Source: Rhodovulum sp. 12E13
Lineage (GTDB): Bacteria; Pseudomonadota; Alphaproteobacteria; Rhodobacterales; Rhodobacteraceae
Assembly (NCBI RefSeq): GCF_003340565.1
Contig: NZ_QPLK01000005.1
Span: forward strand, 186,001-250,000
Length of the DNA: 64,000 nt
Direction: 5' to 3'
Position 1 is the stretch's first letter; each line of letters starts with the position of its first letter. The notes under the pieces are model-generated. The model was not told the DNA's origin. It saw only the letters and a list, made by a program, of their open reading frames with translations, and did no database searches. Shown piece by piece: positions 29,731-41,054 of this stretch. The position numbers and the translations under genes are program-made.

Positions 29731-29810
29731 TTGCTGCAAATATCCCCGCCGGAGGCACGGCCCCGCTTGCGGGGCCCACGAATGGGAAGGCGCCGAAGGC
29801 GCTCCGGACC
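29731..29810. repeat. Rhodobacterales-type intergenic repeat with hairpins (copy 2)
   Basis: Between the SleB-type hydrolase stop and the folB start. The - strand reads CCTCCGGCGGGGATATTTGC then AGCAAGAAGAAGG, a core like that of copy 1 (26290-26320). Adjacent hairpins are GGCCCCG/CGGGGCC (29759-29776, loop CTTG) and GCGCC/GGCGC (29790-29802, loop GAA). It probably acts as a terminator for the hydrolase gene. Confidence 0.62.
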
Positions 29811-29818
29811 GTCGCGCT

Positions 29819-30535
29819 TCAGGAGCGCGGCGCCCGGTAGAAGCGGTGCACCCCGATCGTCGCGGTGTGGGGAAACGCCGCCGCCCAGCGCGGGTTCACC
29901 GCGGTCGTGTGATAGTGCGTGGCGCCGCCGGTCAGCACCCGCGGGGCGCCGTCGAGCATCAGGCGCGCGATCTTGCCCGCCCGCGCCCAGGCCCGCTTTT
30001 CGCGGATCGTTTCGGCCGCGCCGTCGCAGGTGTAGGTGAACTGGCAGCGGTAGCGCTGACCGGTGCCCTGGTGCACCACGCCGCAGACGCTGTCGGGGTA
30101 GGTCCGGCTGTCGACGCGGTTGAGGATCACCTCGGCCACCGCGACCTGCCCGCGCACCGGCTCGCTCCGCGCCTCGAAATAGATCGCCTCGGCGAGGCAG
30201 CGCCACTGCGCGCCACCTTCCGGCCGCGGCAGACGGTCGATCCAGTCGATCTCGTGGCGAATCGCGCGGCGCTCGGTCTCGTCGGTGCGCAACAGGCTCG
30301 GGGCGGGCAGCCCGGCGCTGGCCCGGAAGGCTTCGGCGCCGGGGCCGGCGATCTCCTCGAGCCGCGCGGCGAAGGGGCGCTCGTCCCCCGGTGCGGCACC
30401 GTCGCGCTCCACCGCGCGCGGGTCCGACGAGGTGGAAAGGAACGTGTCGGCGCGCGCCGGAGAGGCGGTCAGGAGCGCGAACGACGTCACACAGGCAGCG
30501 GCCAGCGCCGCTGCGGCACTCTTTGCAGGCAGCAT
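29819..30535 (-). CDS. SleB/CwlJ-type cell wall hydrolase
   Basis: Predicted periplasmic peptidoglycan hydrolase (Hydrolase_2 domain). The 238-aa precursor has a signal peptide ending SPARA at about residue 29. The catalytic domain runs from about residue 110: CLAEAIYFEARSEPVRGQ (with the catalytic glutamate), VAEVILNRVDSRTYPDSVCG, CQFTYTCDG, and GGATHYHTTAVNP. The domain is named from spore germination enzymes but is common in non-sporulating alphaproteobacteria. Confidence 0.9.
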   Translation of the reverse strand: MLPAKSAAAALAAACVTSFALLTASPARADTFLSTSSDPRAVERDGAAPGDERPFAARLEEIAGPGAEAFRASAGLPAPSLLRTDETERRAIRHEIDWIDRLPRPEGGAQWRCLAEAIYFEARSEPVRGQVAVAEVILNRVDSRTYPDSVCGVVHQGTGQRYRCQFTYTCDGAAETIREKRAWARAGKIARLMLDGAPRVLTGGATHYHTTAVNPRWAAAFPHTATIGVHRFYRAPRS

Positions 30536-30634
30536 CGTACTCTCTCGGGCTTCGACGCGGTTCCCCCCACGCCCGGGCCGGAGGACCGGCTAGACCAGCC
30601 GGGCCACGAGTGTAAACGTCAGACTGCCTGCCCA

Positions 30635-30648
30635 AATTGCGCGCAATT
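30635..30648. promoter_or_regulatory. 14-bp perfect palindrome upstream of the cell wall hydrolase
   Basis: AATTGCGCGCAATT lies about 100 bp before the hydrolase start and just after the terminator of the PPDK-like gene. Its symmetry and A/T arms in a GC-rich genome suggest a regulator binding site. No partner site was found nearby. Confidence 0.35.
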
Positions 30649-30652
30649 CGAC

Positions 30653-30693
30653 AAAAAAGGCGCTTCTCGGGCGGGGGTGTGACAAAAAAGCGC
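30653..30693 (-). terminator. Intrinsic terminator of the PPDK-like gene
   Basis: On the - strand GCGCTT (complement of 30688-30693) pairs with AAGCGC (complement of 30660-30665) across a 22-base loop, then CTTTTTTG follows. It lies about 20-60 bases after the stop at 30714. The loop is long, and two copies of GACAAAAAA are present. Confidence 0.55.
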
Positions 30694-30713
30694 TAAGCTG
30701 TGGCCGGGGCGCC

Positions 30714-33293
<2,580 letters not shown>

Positions 33294-33399
33294 TTGCTGC
33301 AACGCGGCGCACCTCCGGGGCCAGCGGCACCATACGCCCGCGCGGCGCGGCCGCAAGCGCCACGAATCGACGCGGCCCGGCGGGGCGTGCGCGTGTGCC

Positions 33400-34233
33400 T
33401 CAGTGCGCGGGGGCGGTCACCGGGTCGAGCAGGGTGCGCCCCCCATCGACGGTCAGGATCTGCCCCGTCACGAAGCCGGCCGCACCGGATGCGAGGAACT
33501 GCACCGCCTCGGCCACCTCCGAGGACTTGGCGATCCGGTTCATCGGGGTGTGTTCCCGGATGTCGGCCCGGAAGTCGACGTTTTCCTTCAACGTGTCCTG
33601 CAGCGAGGCCGACAGGACCGATCCGAACGCCACCGCGTTGACGCGGATGCGGTGCGGTGCCAGCGCCACCGCCAGAGAGCGCGTCATCTGGTCGAGCGCG
33701 GCCGAGCTGACCGAGTAGCCGAGCAGAGCCGGATGGGTGCGACGCGCGGCGATCGACGACAGGTTGACGATGGCACCGACCGAGGGAACCTCGCTTCCGT
33801 CCTCTTCGGCTTGTCGGATCATCCGCTTGGCGACGAGCTGCGACAGGCGGAGCGATGTCATCACGTTCTGCTGCCAGAGCGTCTGCACGGCGTCGCCGTC
33901 GGGGTCGAGCGGGTCCGACGGCACCATCTGGCGCGAGGCGTTCACGAGGATGTCGATTCGCTCGAAGGCGTCGAGCGTGGCCGAGAGCAGGTTGGCCTGG
34001 GTCAGCCGCTCGCGCAGGTCGCCGCCGAAGGCGCGCGCGCGGGCGTCTTCGCCCTCGGTGGGCGCGCCGGCGGCCTCGGCCGCGTCGGTCATCTCCTTGT
34101 CGAGCCGCCGCTCGTCCATGTCGGCGAACATGACTTTGGCGCCCGCGTCGAGAAACGTGCGCGCGATCGAGAGGCCGACGCCGTTTGCGGCGCCGGTCAC
34201 GATGGCGGTCTTGCCGGAGATGGAAAACGACAT
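33400..34233 (-). CDS. SDR-family oxidoreductase lacking the catalytic lysine
   Basis: Short-chain dehydrogenase fold: cofactor loop TGAANGVGLSIA at residues 14-25, NNAG equivalent VNASRQ, serine in VNLSSIAARR. The active-site tyrosine is Y173 in GYSVSSAALDQ, but the residue four positions later is serine (S177) instead of the nearly invariant lysine of YxxxK. The 277-aa length is otherwise ordinary. It may be an inactive or altered enzyme. The start MSFSISGK at 34233 is chosen over an in-frame ATG five codons upstream. Confidence 0.87.
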   Translation of the reverse strand: MSFSISGKTAIVTGAANGVGLSIARTFLDAGAKVMFADMDERRLDKEMTDAAEAAGAPTEGEDARARAFGGDLRERLTQANLLSATLDAFERIDILVNASRQMVPSDPLDPDGDAVQTLWQQNVMTSLRLSQLVAKRMIRQAEEDGSEVPSVGAIVNLSSIAARRTHPALLGYSVSSAALDQMTRSLAVALAPHRIRVNAVAFGSVLSASLQDTLKENVDFRADIREHTPMNRIAKSSEVAEAVQFLASGAAGFVTGQILTVDGGRTLLDPVTAPAH

Positions 34234-34276
34234 CGGCGCCCTGTGCAACCTCTTCGCGTCTCAGCCCTAGCGCAGA

Positions 34277-35278
34277 TCAGCGCCGGGGGCGAGATCGGTT
34301 GAATCTCGGGCGGGAGGCGGCGACCAGCTTGTAGCCCGCCTCCTCGCCCAGCGGGCGCAGCTCGGCGAAATGTCCCTCCAGCGCCTTCTCGTAGGGCAGA
34401 TGCCGGTTGGCCACGAGCCACAGCGTGCCCGACGGCGTCAACAGGCGCGCGGCCGCGGCGATGAAGGCGGCGCCGACCGCCGGATCGGCCTGCCGCGAGG
34501 TGTGGAACGGTGGGTTGCAGATCACGTGGTCGAAGGGCGCCTGCCCCTCCCACCGCGTCGCATCGGCCCAGTGGAAATGGGCACGCGCGTCGCGGATGTT
34601 GGCGCGGGCGGCCTCGAGCGCGGCGTGCTCGGCCTCGACCAGCGCGATCTCGGTCAATCCCCGCCGTTCCAGCGCCTGGAAGGCGAGGTAGCCCCATCCG
34701 GCTCCCAGATCGGCCACCCGGCCCGAGAGCTTGTCAGGCAGCGCGCGGCCGAGCTTGACGCTGCCCGGGTCGGGCCCGTCGGCCGAGAAGGCGCCGGGCG
34801 CCGTCACCCAGCCCGACCCGGTGCGGATGAGCTCGGGCAACAGCCAGCCGGCCAGCGCCTGAGGCGGGCCCGAGATCATCGCGCATTTCCCGTGTCCCTT
34901 GGCGACGGGGGCCGAGACGTCGACCCGCGCGCGCAGCTCCTTGAGGAGCGAGTCGATCCCGTCGGTCTTGCGCCCGTCGACGATCACCGGACCGCCATGG
35001 GCCAGCGCCTGGGCGACGAGGCTGCGCGCCAGCGGCTTGGACCGAGGGACGATCACGACCGCCCCCGCCGCGTCTTCGGGCGGCTCGAACATGACGGAAT
35101 GCCCGAGCGCCGCCCAGTAGGCGTGATCCGGCGCGAAGCCGTGGACGATCCGCAGGCGCGACGCGGGAAGGGCCGACAGGTCCGTTCCGGCAGGGGGGCG
35201 GTACACCGCGATCGCGCCGGCGGCGGGCAGGTGCACCGCGCCGATGTCGACCGCGAAGGAGAGCCGGGAGGACGTCAT
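34277..35278 (-). CDS. rsmC: RsmC-like class I SAM methyltransferase
   Basis: Probably the 16S rRNA m2G1207 methyltransferase or a close relative. The 333-aa protein has two halves; the C-terminal half has the SAM loop VADLGAGWGYLAFQAL at about residue 190 and the catalytic NPPFHTSR motif. The N-terminal half is a degenerate methyltransferase fold, as in RsmC. It is followed at 28 bp spacing by the SDR gene in the same direction. Confidence 0.85.
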   Translation of the reverse strand: MTSSRLSFAVDIGAVHLPAAGAIAVYRPPAGTDLSALPASRLRIVHGFAPDHAYWAALGHSVMFEPPEDAAGAVVIVPRSKPLARSLVAQALAHGGPVIVDGRKTDGIDSLLKELRARVDVSAPVAKGHGKCAMISGPPQALAGWLLPELIRTGSGWVTAPGAFSADGPDPGSVKLGRALPDKLSGRVADLGAGWGYLAFQALERRGLTEIALVEAEHAALEAARANIRDARAHFHWADATRWEGQAPFDHVICNPPFHTSRQADPAVGAAFIAAAARLLTPSGTLWLVANRHLPYEKALEGHFAELRPLGEEAGYKLVAASRPRFNRSRPRR

Positions 35279-35310
35279 CGCCGCCCTCTAGCGCCTGTCG
35301 GGGGCCGGGT

Positions 35311-35362
35311 GCAAATTCCTTTCCGAAAGGAATTTGCAAAAGCCTTCCTTCAAGGCTTTTGC
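35311..35362 (-). terminator. Tandem hairpins downstream of clpS
   Basis: Hairpin A: GCAAATTCCTTTC (35311-35323) pairs with GAAAGGAATTTGC (35325-35337). Hairpin B: GCAAAAGCCTT (35336-35346) pairs with AAGGCTTTTGC (35352-35362), loop CCTTC. The two share a GC dinucleotide at 35336-35337. A/T-rich stems stand out in this genome. They lie just after the clpS stop and before rsmC. Confidence 0.7.
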
Positions 35363-35384
35363 GCCCCGGGGCCGTCGACGGCGC

Positions 35385-35789
35385 TCACTCCTTCTCCATC
35401 GTGCACTGGAGGGGATGCTGGTGGCGGCGGGCGAAATCCATCACCTGAGCGACCTTGGTCTCGGCCACCTCGTGGCTGAACACGCCGACGACCGCGACTC
35501 CCTTCTTGTGCACGACGAGCATGAGTTCGAACGCCTGCGCGTGGCTCATGCCGAAGAACCGCTCCAGCACGTGCACGACGAATTCCATCGGCGTATAATC
35601 GTCGTTGAGAAGCAGAACCTTGTAGAGCGGCGGTTTCTGCGTCTTCGGTTTGGTCTTGGCGATCACGCCGGATTCGCCACCGGGCGACTCGCCATCCTTC
35701 GAGCCGAGGCGGCGGACGCCGGCTCGGATCGGACGGGAGTCGCCGGATCGGTCAGGCGAAGGCAGGTCATACTCGAACGGGCGTGTCAC
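35385..35789 (-). CDS. clpS: ATP-dependent Clp protease adaptor ClpS
   Basis: Binds N-degron substrates and hands them to ClpA. The core from about residue 50 is typical: [18 protein letters not shown] (acidic pocket and NDDYT), then [18 protein letters not shown] and [19 protein letters not shown]. The N-terminal ~45 residues before KTKPKTQKP are longer than usual, so the true start could be downstream; codons near 35789 are used here because no better ATG is visible. Confidence 0.9.
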   Translation of the reverse strand: MTRPFEYDLPSPDRSGDSRPIRAGVRRLGSKDGESPGGESGVIAKTKPKTQKPPLYKVLLLNDDYTPMEFVVHVLERFFGMSHAQAFELMLVVHKKGVAVVGVFSHEVAETKVAQVMDFARRHQHPLQCTMEKE

Positions 35790-35907
35790 GGCACTGTCGC
35801 TCCACTAGATTCTACGGGCGCCGCGCCCGGTGGAAAACGCGTGCCCGGCAATATAAAGGAGGGAGCGCATCTGAAAAGGGTCGATGCGCCCCAGGAGACC
35901 CGGGCCC

Positions 35908-36663
35908 ATGACTTCTCTCGCCGCGACGACCGGTGCCGCCGAGGCGCCGGCCCTGGCCCAGCCCGTCAACGTGACGACCGTCGGGTTCGACGCGGACGAC
36001 ACGCTGTGGCACAACGAGCGTTTCTTCGCCCTCACGCAGGAACGGTTCGGCGAGTTGCTCGCCGACCATGCCCCGCGCGACCACCTTGCAGAGCGGCTTC
36101 TCGCGGCCGAACGGCGCAATCTTCACCGCTACGGATACGGCATCAAGGGCTTCGTGTTGTCGATGATCGAAACGGCCGTCGAGGTCACCGACGAGAGGGT
36201 GCCCGCGCGCGTGATCCGCGACATCCTCGAAGCCGGCCACGAGATGCTCGAGCACCCGATCGAACTGCTGCCCGCGGCGCGCGAGGCGGTCGAAGCGCTG
36301 TCGGCCAGCCATCACCGGCTGATCCTGATCACCAAGGGCGACCTGATGGACCAGGAGCGCAAGCTCGCGCAATCCGGCCTTGGCGAGCATTTCGACCGGG
36401 TCGAGATCGTCTCCGAGAAGGCGCCCGGGACCTACGCGCGCATCTTCGCCGAGCACGGCGACGGGGCCGAGCGGGCGATGATGGTGGGCAACTCGGTCAA
36501 GTCCGACATCCGGCCCGCGCTCGAGGCGGGCGCCTGGGCGGTGCATGTGCCCTTCGAGCTGACCTGGGCGCTCGAGCACGCCGAGACGCCGGAGGGGCAC
36601 CCCCGCTTCCGCGCGCTGAGCGACCTCGGCGGCCTGATCCCGCTGGTGGCGGATCTCGGCTGA
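35908..36663 (+). CDS. HAD-superfamily hydrolase
   Basis: The 251-aa protein has HAD motif I GFDADDTLWHNE (nucleophile aspartate at about residue 27), motif II in LILITKGD, a lysine in VSEKAPGTY and motif IV in MMVGNSVKSDIRPA. The helical cap between motifs I and II is of the C1 type. Substrate is unknown. It is divergent from clpS. Start at 35908 follows CAGGAG; an in-frame ATG at 35884 is the alternative. Confidence 0.88.
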   Translation: MTSLAATTGAAEAPALAQPVNVTTVGFDADDTLWHNERFFALTQERFGELLADHAPRDHLAERLLAAERRNLHRYGYGIKGFVLSMIETAVEVTDERVPARVIRDILEAGHEMLEHPIELLPAAREAVEALSASHHRLILITKGDLMDQERKLAQSGLGEHFDRVEIVSEKAPGTYARIFAEHGDGAERAMMVGNSVKSDIRPALEAGAWAVHVPFELTWALEHAETPEGHPRFRALSDLGGLIPLVADLG

Positions 36664-36870
36664 CCCAAGGCCATCCTGCCGGCGGCGAAACATCTGGTGC
36701 GCCGGGGCGCACGTTTGACCAGATCTTGGGGCGTTGCATCAAAGTCGCCCTGAAGGCACTTGATCTTGCGTGCTTTTCCCGGTGTTCGCCGGTGTGCTAT
36801 GTTGTCATCAAAGACAAGCCGACTCCGGCATCTGAATCGGGGCGGCACGAGGCAGAACAAGGCACGCGAC

Positions 36871-38733
36871 ATGAGCACGCCCGCCCCTCAGGGGCGCCGG
36901 GGGCTTCCGGCACACCTGTATCCGATCGTCTTCGCCCTTCTTACCCTCGCCGTGCTGCTCGGAGCCTCCCTCCGCGCCGGCGCCGCGCCCTATGCCGCCA
37001 TGGTGATGGACGCGCGCACGGGCGAGGTGCTGCACTCGGCCAATGCCGACACGCGCCTCCATCCGGCCTCGCTGACCAAGATGATGACGCTCTACATCGC
37101 CTTCGAGGCGGTGCAGAACGGCGAGATCGGCCTCGACGACATGGTGACCATCTCGCGCAAGGCCGCCGCGGAGGTGCCGTCGAAGCTGGGCCTGCGGGCG
37201 GGCAGCCGGATCGAGCTGCGCTACCTGATCCGGGCCGCGGCGGTGAAGTCGGCCAACGACGCGGCCACCGCCATCGGCGAGGCGATCGAGGGGTCAGAGG
37301 CCGCCTTCGCCCGGCGGATGACCCGCACCGCAAAGGCGCTCGGCATGACGCGCACGACCTTCAAGAATGCCCATGGCCTGACCGAGGAGGGGCACCTCAG
37401 CACGGCGCGCGACATGACGATCATGGGGCGGCGGCTCTTCTACGACTACCCGCAGTACTACAACCTCTTCTCGCGGCAATCGACGAGCGCCAAGCTCGCT
37501 ACCGTCTACAATACCAACCGCCGCTTCCTCGCTGCCTACAAGGGCGCCGACGGGATCAAGACGGGCTACACGCGCGCCGCCGGCTTCAACCTCGTCGCCT
37601 CGGCGGAACGGGGCGACAGGCGGATCATCGCCACCGTCTTCGGCGGCAATTCCACCGCGAGCCGCAACAAGGAAGTCGCCCGCCTGCTCGACATCGGCTT
37701 CGACCGCGCGCCGCGCTTCGCCCGGGTGCGCAAGCCGGCCCCGCCCGACTATGCCGCCGTGGCGGCCCTGCCGCCGAGCGGGCCCAAGGTGGTGCGCGTG
37801 GTGCAGGCGGTGCCGACCTCGCTGCGCCCGCGCCCGAGGCCTGCACCGGCGGGCCAGCCGGGCCAAGAGGCCGCCGGCGCGCTTGTCGCCACCCTGCAGG
37901 ACGGGATCGAGGCGGCCGTGGCCGAGGCCCTGGACGCGGGCGAGAGCCCCGCCGCAGCCGGCCTGGCAGAGGCCGTCGCATCGGCTGCCGCCGGGCCGGC
38001 TGCCCAGACGCTTGCGGCGCTTTCACCTGTGCCGCGCCCCGATGATCTTGTGCCTGCCGACCTCGGTTCGGAAGAGCTCGGCCCCGACGGGCCGGACCGC
38101 CCGTCGGAGAGCGGCGCGACCGAGATCGCCGCCGCCCCGGACACGGCGCCGGAGGCGAGCCCGGCGTCGAACTCCGCCGCCGTGCCTGCCGACAATTCGG
38201 CACAGCCCGTCCGCGTAGCTGCGGGGGGGGTCGTGGCGGGGGCCGCGGCAACAGTGCCCGTCTCGGCTGCCGCGCCGGCGCCCGCACGCCCCTCGGCCGG
38301 GCTGGCCGCCGCCGCGTCCCGCGCAGCCGAAGAGGCCGCACCGCGGGCGGTGTCGTTCCTGCGCTCCTCTCCCGCACCGGCGCCGCGCCCCGCCGCGACC
38401 GCGGACACGCCCGGGGCCGCCGGGTCCGAGACGGCGGTGGCAGACGCAGCGGACGCGGCCGTGCGCGAAGTGATCGCGCGCGTCTCGACGTCGGGCGGGC
38501 GACACTGGGGCATCACGCTCGGCCGCTACCCGTCGCGCTTTGCCGCCGAACGGGAACTGCTCCGGACCGCCCTGTCGGAGATGTCGGCGCTCGACGGCGG
38601 CCTGCGCAAGGTCGCCCGCGAGCCGGGTGGCTTCCGCGCCAACTTCGTCGGGCTGAGCGAGGAGCAGGCCGCCATCGCCTGCCGCCGCCTGTCGGCGCGC
38701 GGCCGGCCCTGCGACACCCTCGGCCCGAGCTGA
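36871..38733 (+). CDS. D-alanyl-D-alanine carboxypeptidase with SPOR domain
   Basis: Penicillin-binding serine peptidase that trims peptidoglycan pentapeptides. The 620-aa protein has an N-terminal membrane signal (residues 17-40), SxxK in HPASLTKMM (S67, K70), SxN in KSANDA and KTG in GIKTGYTRAAG. A long Ala/Pro/Glu linker (about residues 300-535) precedes a C-terminal SPOR-like domain (HWGITLGRYPSRFAAER...), which binds denuded septal glycan. This suggests a role at the division site. The 207 bp upstream hold no clear promoter. Confidence 0.92.
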   Translation: MSTPAPQGRRGLPAHLYPIVFALLTLAVLLGASLRAGAAPYAAMVMDARTGEVLHSANADTRLHPASLTKMMTLYIAFEAVQNGEIGLDDMVTISRKAAAEVPSKLGLRAGSRIELRYLIRAAAVKSANDAATAIGEAIEGSEAAFARRMTRTAKALGMTRTTFKNAHGLTEEGHLSTARDMTIMGRRLFYDYPQYYNLFSRQSTSAKLATVYNTNRRFLAAYKGADGIKTGYTRAAGFNLVASAERGDRRIIATVFGGNSTASRNKEVARLLDIGFDRAPRFARVRKPAPPDYAAVAALPPSGPKVVRVVQAVPTSLRPRPRPAPAGQPGQEAAGALVATLQDGIEAAVAEALDAGESPAAAGLAEAVASAAAGPAAQTLAALSPVPRPDDLVPADLGSEELGPDGPDRPSESGATEIAAAPDTAPEASPASNSAAVPADNSAQPVRVAAGGVVAGAAATVPVSAAAPAPARPSAGLAAAASRAAEEAAPRAVSFLRSSPAPAPRPAATADTPGAAGSETAVADAADAAVREVIARVSTSGGRHWGITLGRYPSRFAAERELLRTALSEMSALDGGLRKVAREPGGFRANFVGLSEEQAAIACRRLSARGRPCDTLGPS

Positions 38734-38838
38734 GGCGCAGCGGCGCCCCTCGTCGGCCAGAGGGGGACCGCGATCGCGCCCTTGGTCGGCCTCGTCCCTC
38801 CTGCGCCCGGCCCGGCCGGGCCGGGGCCGGGGGGCGGC

Positions 38839-41052
38839 TCATTCGACCGTGATCGCCTGCCTTGCAAGCGTCTCGTCGCCTTCGAGGTAGAGAAGCTCGT
38901 AGGCGCCCGCCACGTCGGGCATGGTCAGCGGCAGGGGGTTGCCCGCCGATACGGCGACGTCCGCCACCGCCGCCTCCGGCCCCCCACCCTCGGGCACCAG
39001 CACGACCCGGTCGGAGGCGCCGCCCGGCCCCTGCCACGCCACCTGCAGCGCCGCGCCCGGCGCGACCGAGGCCGGCGCCGCGAGCCGGGCCGTGGGCAGA
39101 ACGACCTCGAGCGGCCGCCGCGCGATCACCTGCCGCGCACCGCCGAGCACATAGCGCACCTCGTAGCTGCCTGTCGCATCGGGCAGGCGGAGCGAGAGCG
39201 TCGGCTCGCTGCGGGCGTATTCGTAGGTCTCGTATTCATTGTCCGCCGCGCCTGCCGGCGCGATGCTGACATAGTCGCCCGATCCGGAAGGCCCCGACCA
39301 CCTCACCTCAATGCGCCGCCCACGCACGGCCTCGCCCGGCGCATCGAGCGTGGCGACGGCCTCGGTGACGGTGATCGGGCGCGAGACCAGGGTCTGCCGC
39401 CCCTCGCTGAGGATGTACCGCAACTCGTACTCGCCCGGCTCGGCCGGCATCGTCAGGCCGATCTCGGGCGAGCGGGCGTATTCGTAGTCGGTGTAGCGCC
39501 CGGACTCGGCGTCTGGCTCGGAGACGGTGATGTAGTCGCTGCGGTTGCCCGGGCCGCTCCACGTGACGGCGACCTGGCTACCCGCCATCGCCTGCTGGGG
39601 CGCAGCGAGGGCCGCCGTTGCCTCCGTCACCGCGATCGCCGCGCGGGCCAGCACGGAATTGCCCTGCGAGGCGACGTAGCGCACCTCGTACTCGCCGGGG
39701 GTGCCCGGCATGCGCAGCTCGGCCGGGCTGCCCTCCCGGGCGTAGACGTAGTTGATGTAGCCGCTCTCGCCCGGCTCGCTGACGGCGATGTAGTCGCCGC
39801 CATAGGCGGGCCCCGTCCACTCGACGGGCACGGTGCTGCCGACCTCGCCCTCGGCGGGCGGCGACAGCGACACCTCGACCGGCGTCACCTCGATCTCGGC
39901 CGTGGCCAGCACCTCGCGATCGGCGTCATGGTAGCGGAGCTCGTAGAGGCCGGGGATGATCGGCATCTCGAGCGTCGTGGGCGAGCCACCCTCGACGTAG
40001 GAATAGGCGATGTAGCCCTCCTGCGCGGGGTCGTGGACCGACACGTAGTCGCGCGCCTCGCCCGGCCCCGTCCACTCCACCTCGATCTCCGATCCGGCCA
40101 CGGCCGTCGCGGGCGCGGCGATGGTGGCGCTGGGCTGGGGCTCGACGAAGGCGACCGTGACGGTGAACGGGTCCATCGCCGCGTCGACGAGGAAGGTCGT
40201 CTCGATGAACTCTTCGGTCTCTGTCCAGAGCGCGCCGGCGGTGTATGTACCCGGCTCGAGCTCCAGCACCGGGCCGGGCGTGGGGTCGTTCTCGATCAGT
40301 GGGCCGCCGTCGCCCTCGGGCGCGACCGTCCAGATCACGCCGGACGTCAGCGCCTCGCCCGAGCCCTCGAGCTCGGCGCGGAAGGTCACGGCGACCGGCT
40401 CGGGCGGTGGCGGCGGCGCTGCGGCCACCTGTTGCAGCGCGTCCGACAGGGCGCCGGCATCGTCGGCCAGCAGGAACTGTCCGCCCGTCTCGCCCGCGAG
40501 GCATTCGAGCTGCGCGGCCGCCTCGCCGTCGACATCGAAGCCGATGACATGCGCCGTGAAGTCGATGCCGGTCTCCTCCAGCCTGCGGCCCACGGCGCAG
40601 GGATCGGCGTCGCAGGTCTCGATCCCGTCGGAGATCAGGATGACGGTCGCCCGCTCCTCGGTGTATTTCAGCCTCTCGGCGGCGTGCAGCACCGCGTCCG
40701 AGAGGGGCGTCTTGCCCTTGGGCGAGATGCCGTCCAGCGCTTCGAGGATACGGTCGCGCGTGCCGGGGCCGGGCTCGACCAGCGTCTCGATGTCGCCGCA
40801 CTGGCCGCGCTCGCGGTGGCCGTAGGCGACGAGGCCCAGCGCCTGCTCGGCGGGCAACTCGGCGAGCAGGCCGCGCAGGGCGTCCTGCGCAATGGTGATC
40901 TTGGCCACCCCCTCGATCTGGCCCCACATCGAGCCCGAACCGTCGAGCACCAGGGTCGTGCTGCCCTGCTGCGCTGCGGCGGCGAAAGGCAGGGCCAGGG
41001 CCGTCGCGGCCCCGGCGAGACGGGAGAGACGGGAGAGACGGGGATGGCTCAT
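38839..41052 (-). CDS. Secreted VWA-domain protein with five tandem beta-sandwich repeats
   Basis: The 737-aa precursor has a signal peptide (residues 1-28). A von Willebrand factor A domain follows with MIDAS motif LVLDGSGSMWG (DGSGS at 37-41), the metal-site threonine in KGKTPLSDA, and LISDGIETC. A poly-Pro linker at about 215-222 and one unassigned domain precede five tandem repeats of about 85 residues (about 314-737), each with W(T/S)GP...DY(V/I) and PG.YE(L/V)RY. Function is unknown; VWA plus Ig-like repeats suggests adhesion or scaffold binding. It follows the 260-aa protein by 2 bp. The frame is open far upstream; the ATG at 41052 is where the signal peptide begins. Confidence 0.85.
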   Translation of the reverse strand: MSHPRLSRLSRLAGAATALALPFAAAAQQGSTTLVLDGSGSMWGQIEGVAKITIAQDALRGLLAELPAEQALGLVAYGHRERGQCGDIETLVEPGPGTRDRILEALDGISPKGKTPLSDAVLHAAERLKYTEERATVILISDGIETCDADPCAVGRRLEETGIDFTAHVIGFDVDGEAAAQLECLAGETGGQFLLADDAGALSDALQQVAAAPPPPPEPVAVTFRAELEGSGEALTSGVIWTVAPEGDGGPLIENDPTPGPVLELEPGTYTAGALWTETEEFIETTFLVDAAMDPFTVTVAFVEPQPSATIAAPATAVAGSEIEVEWTGPGEARDYVSVHDPAQEGYIAYSYVEGGSPTTLEMPIIPGLYELRYHDADREVLATAEIEVTPVEVSLSPPAEGEVGSTVPVEWTGPAYGGDYIAVSEPGESGYINYVYAREGSPAELRMPGTPGEYEVRYVASQGNSVLARAAIAVTEATAALAAPQQAMAGSQVAVTWSGPGNRSDYITVSEPDAESGRYTDYEYARSPEIGLTMPAEPGEYELRYILSEGRQTLVSRPITVTEAVATLDAPGEAVRGRRIEVRWSGPSGSGDYVSIAPAGAADNEYETYEYARSEPTLSLRLPDATGSYEVRYVLGGARQVIARRPLEVVLPTARLAAPASVAPGAALQVAWQGPGGASDRVVLVPEGGGPEAAVADVAVSAGNPLPLTMPDVAGAYELLYLEGDETLARQAITVE

Positions 41053-41054
41053 GC

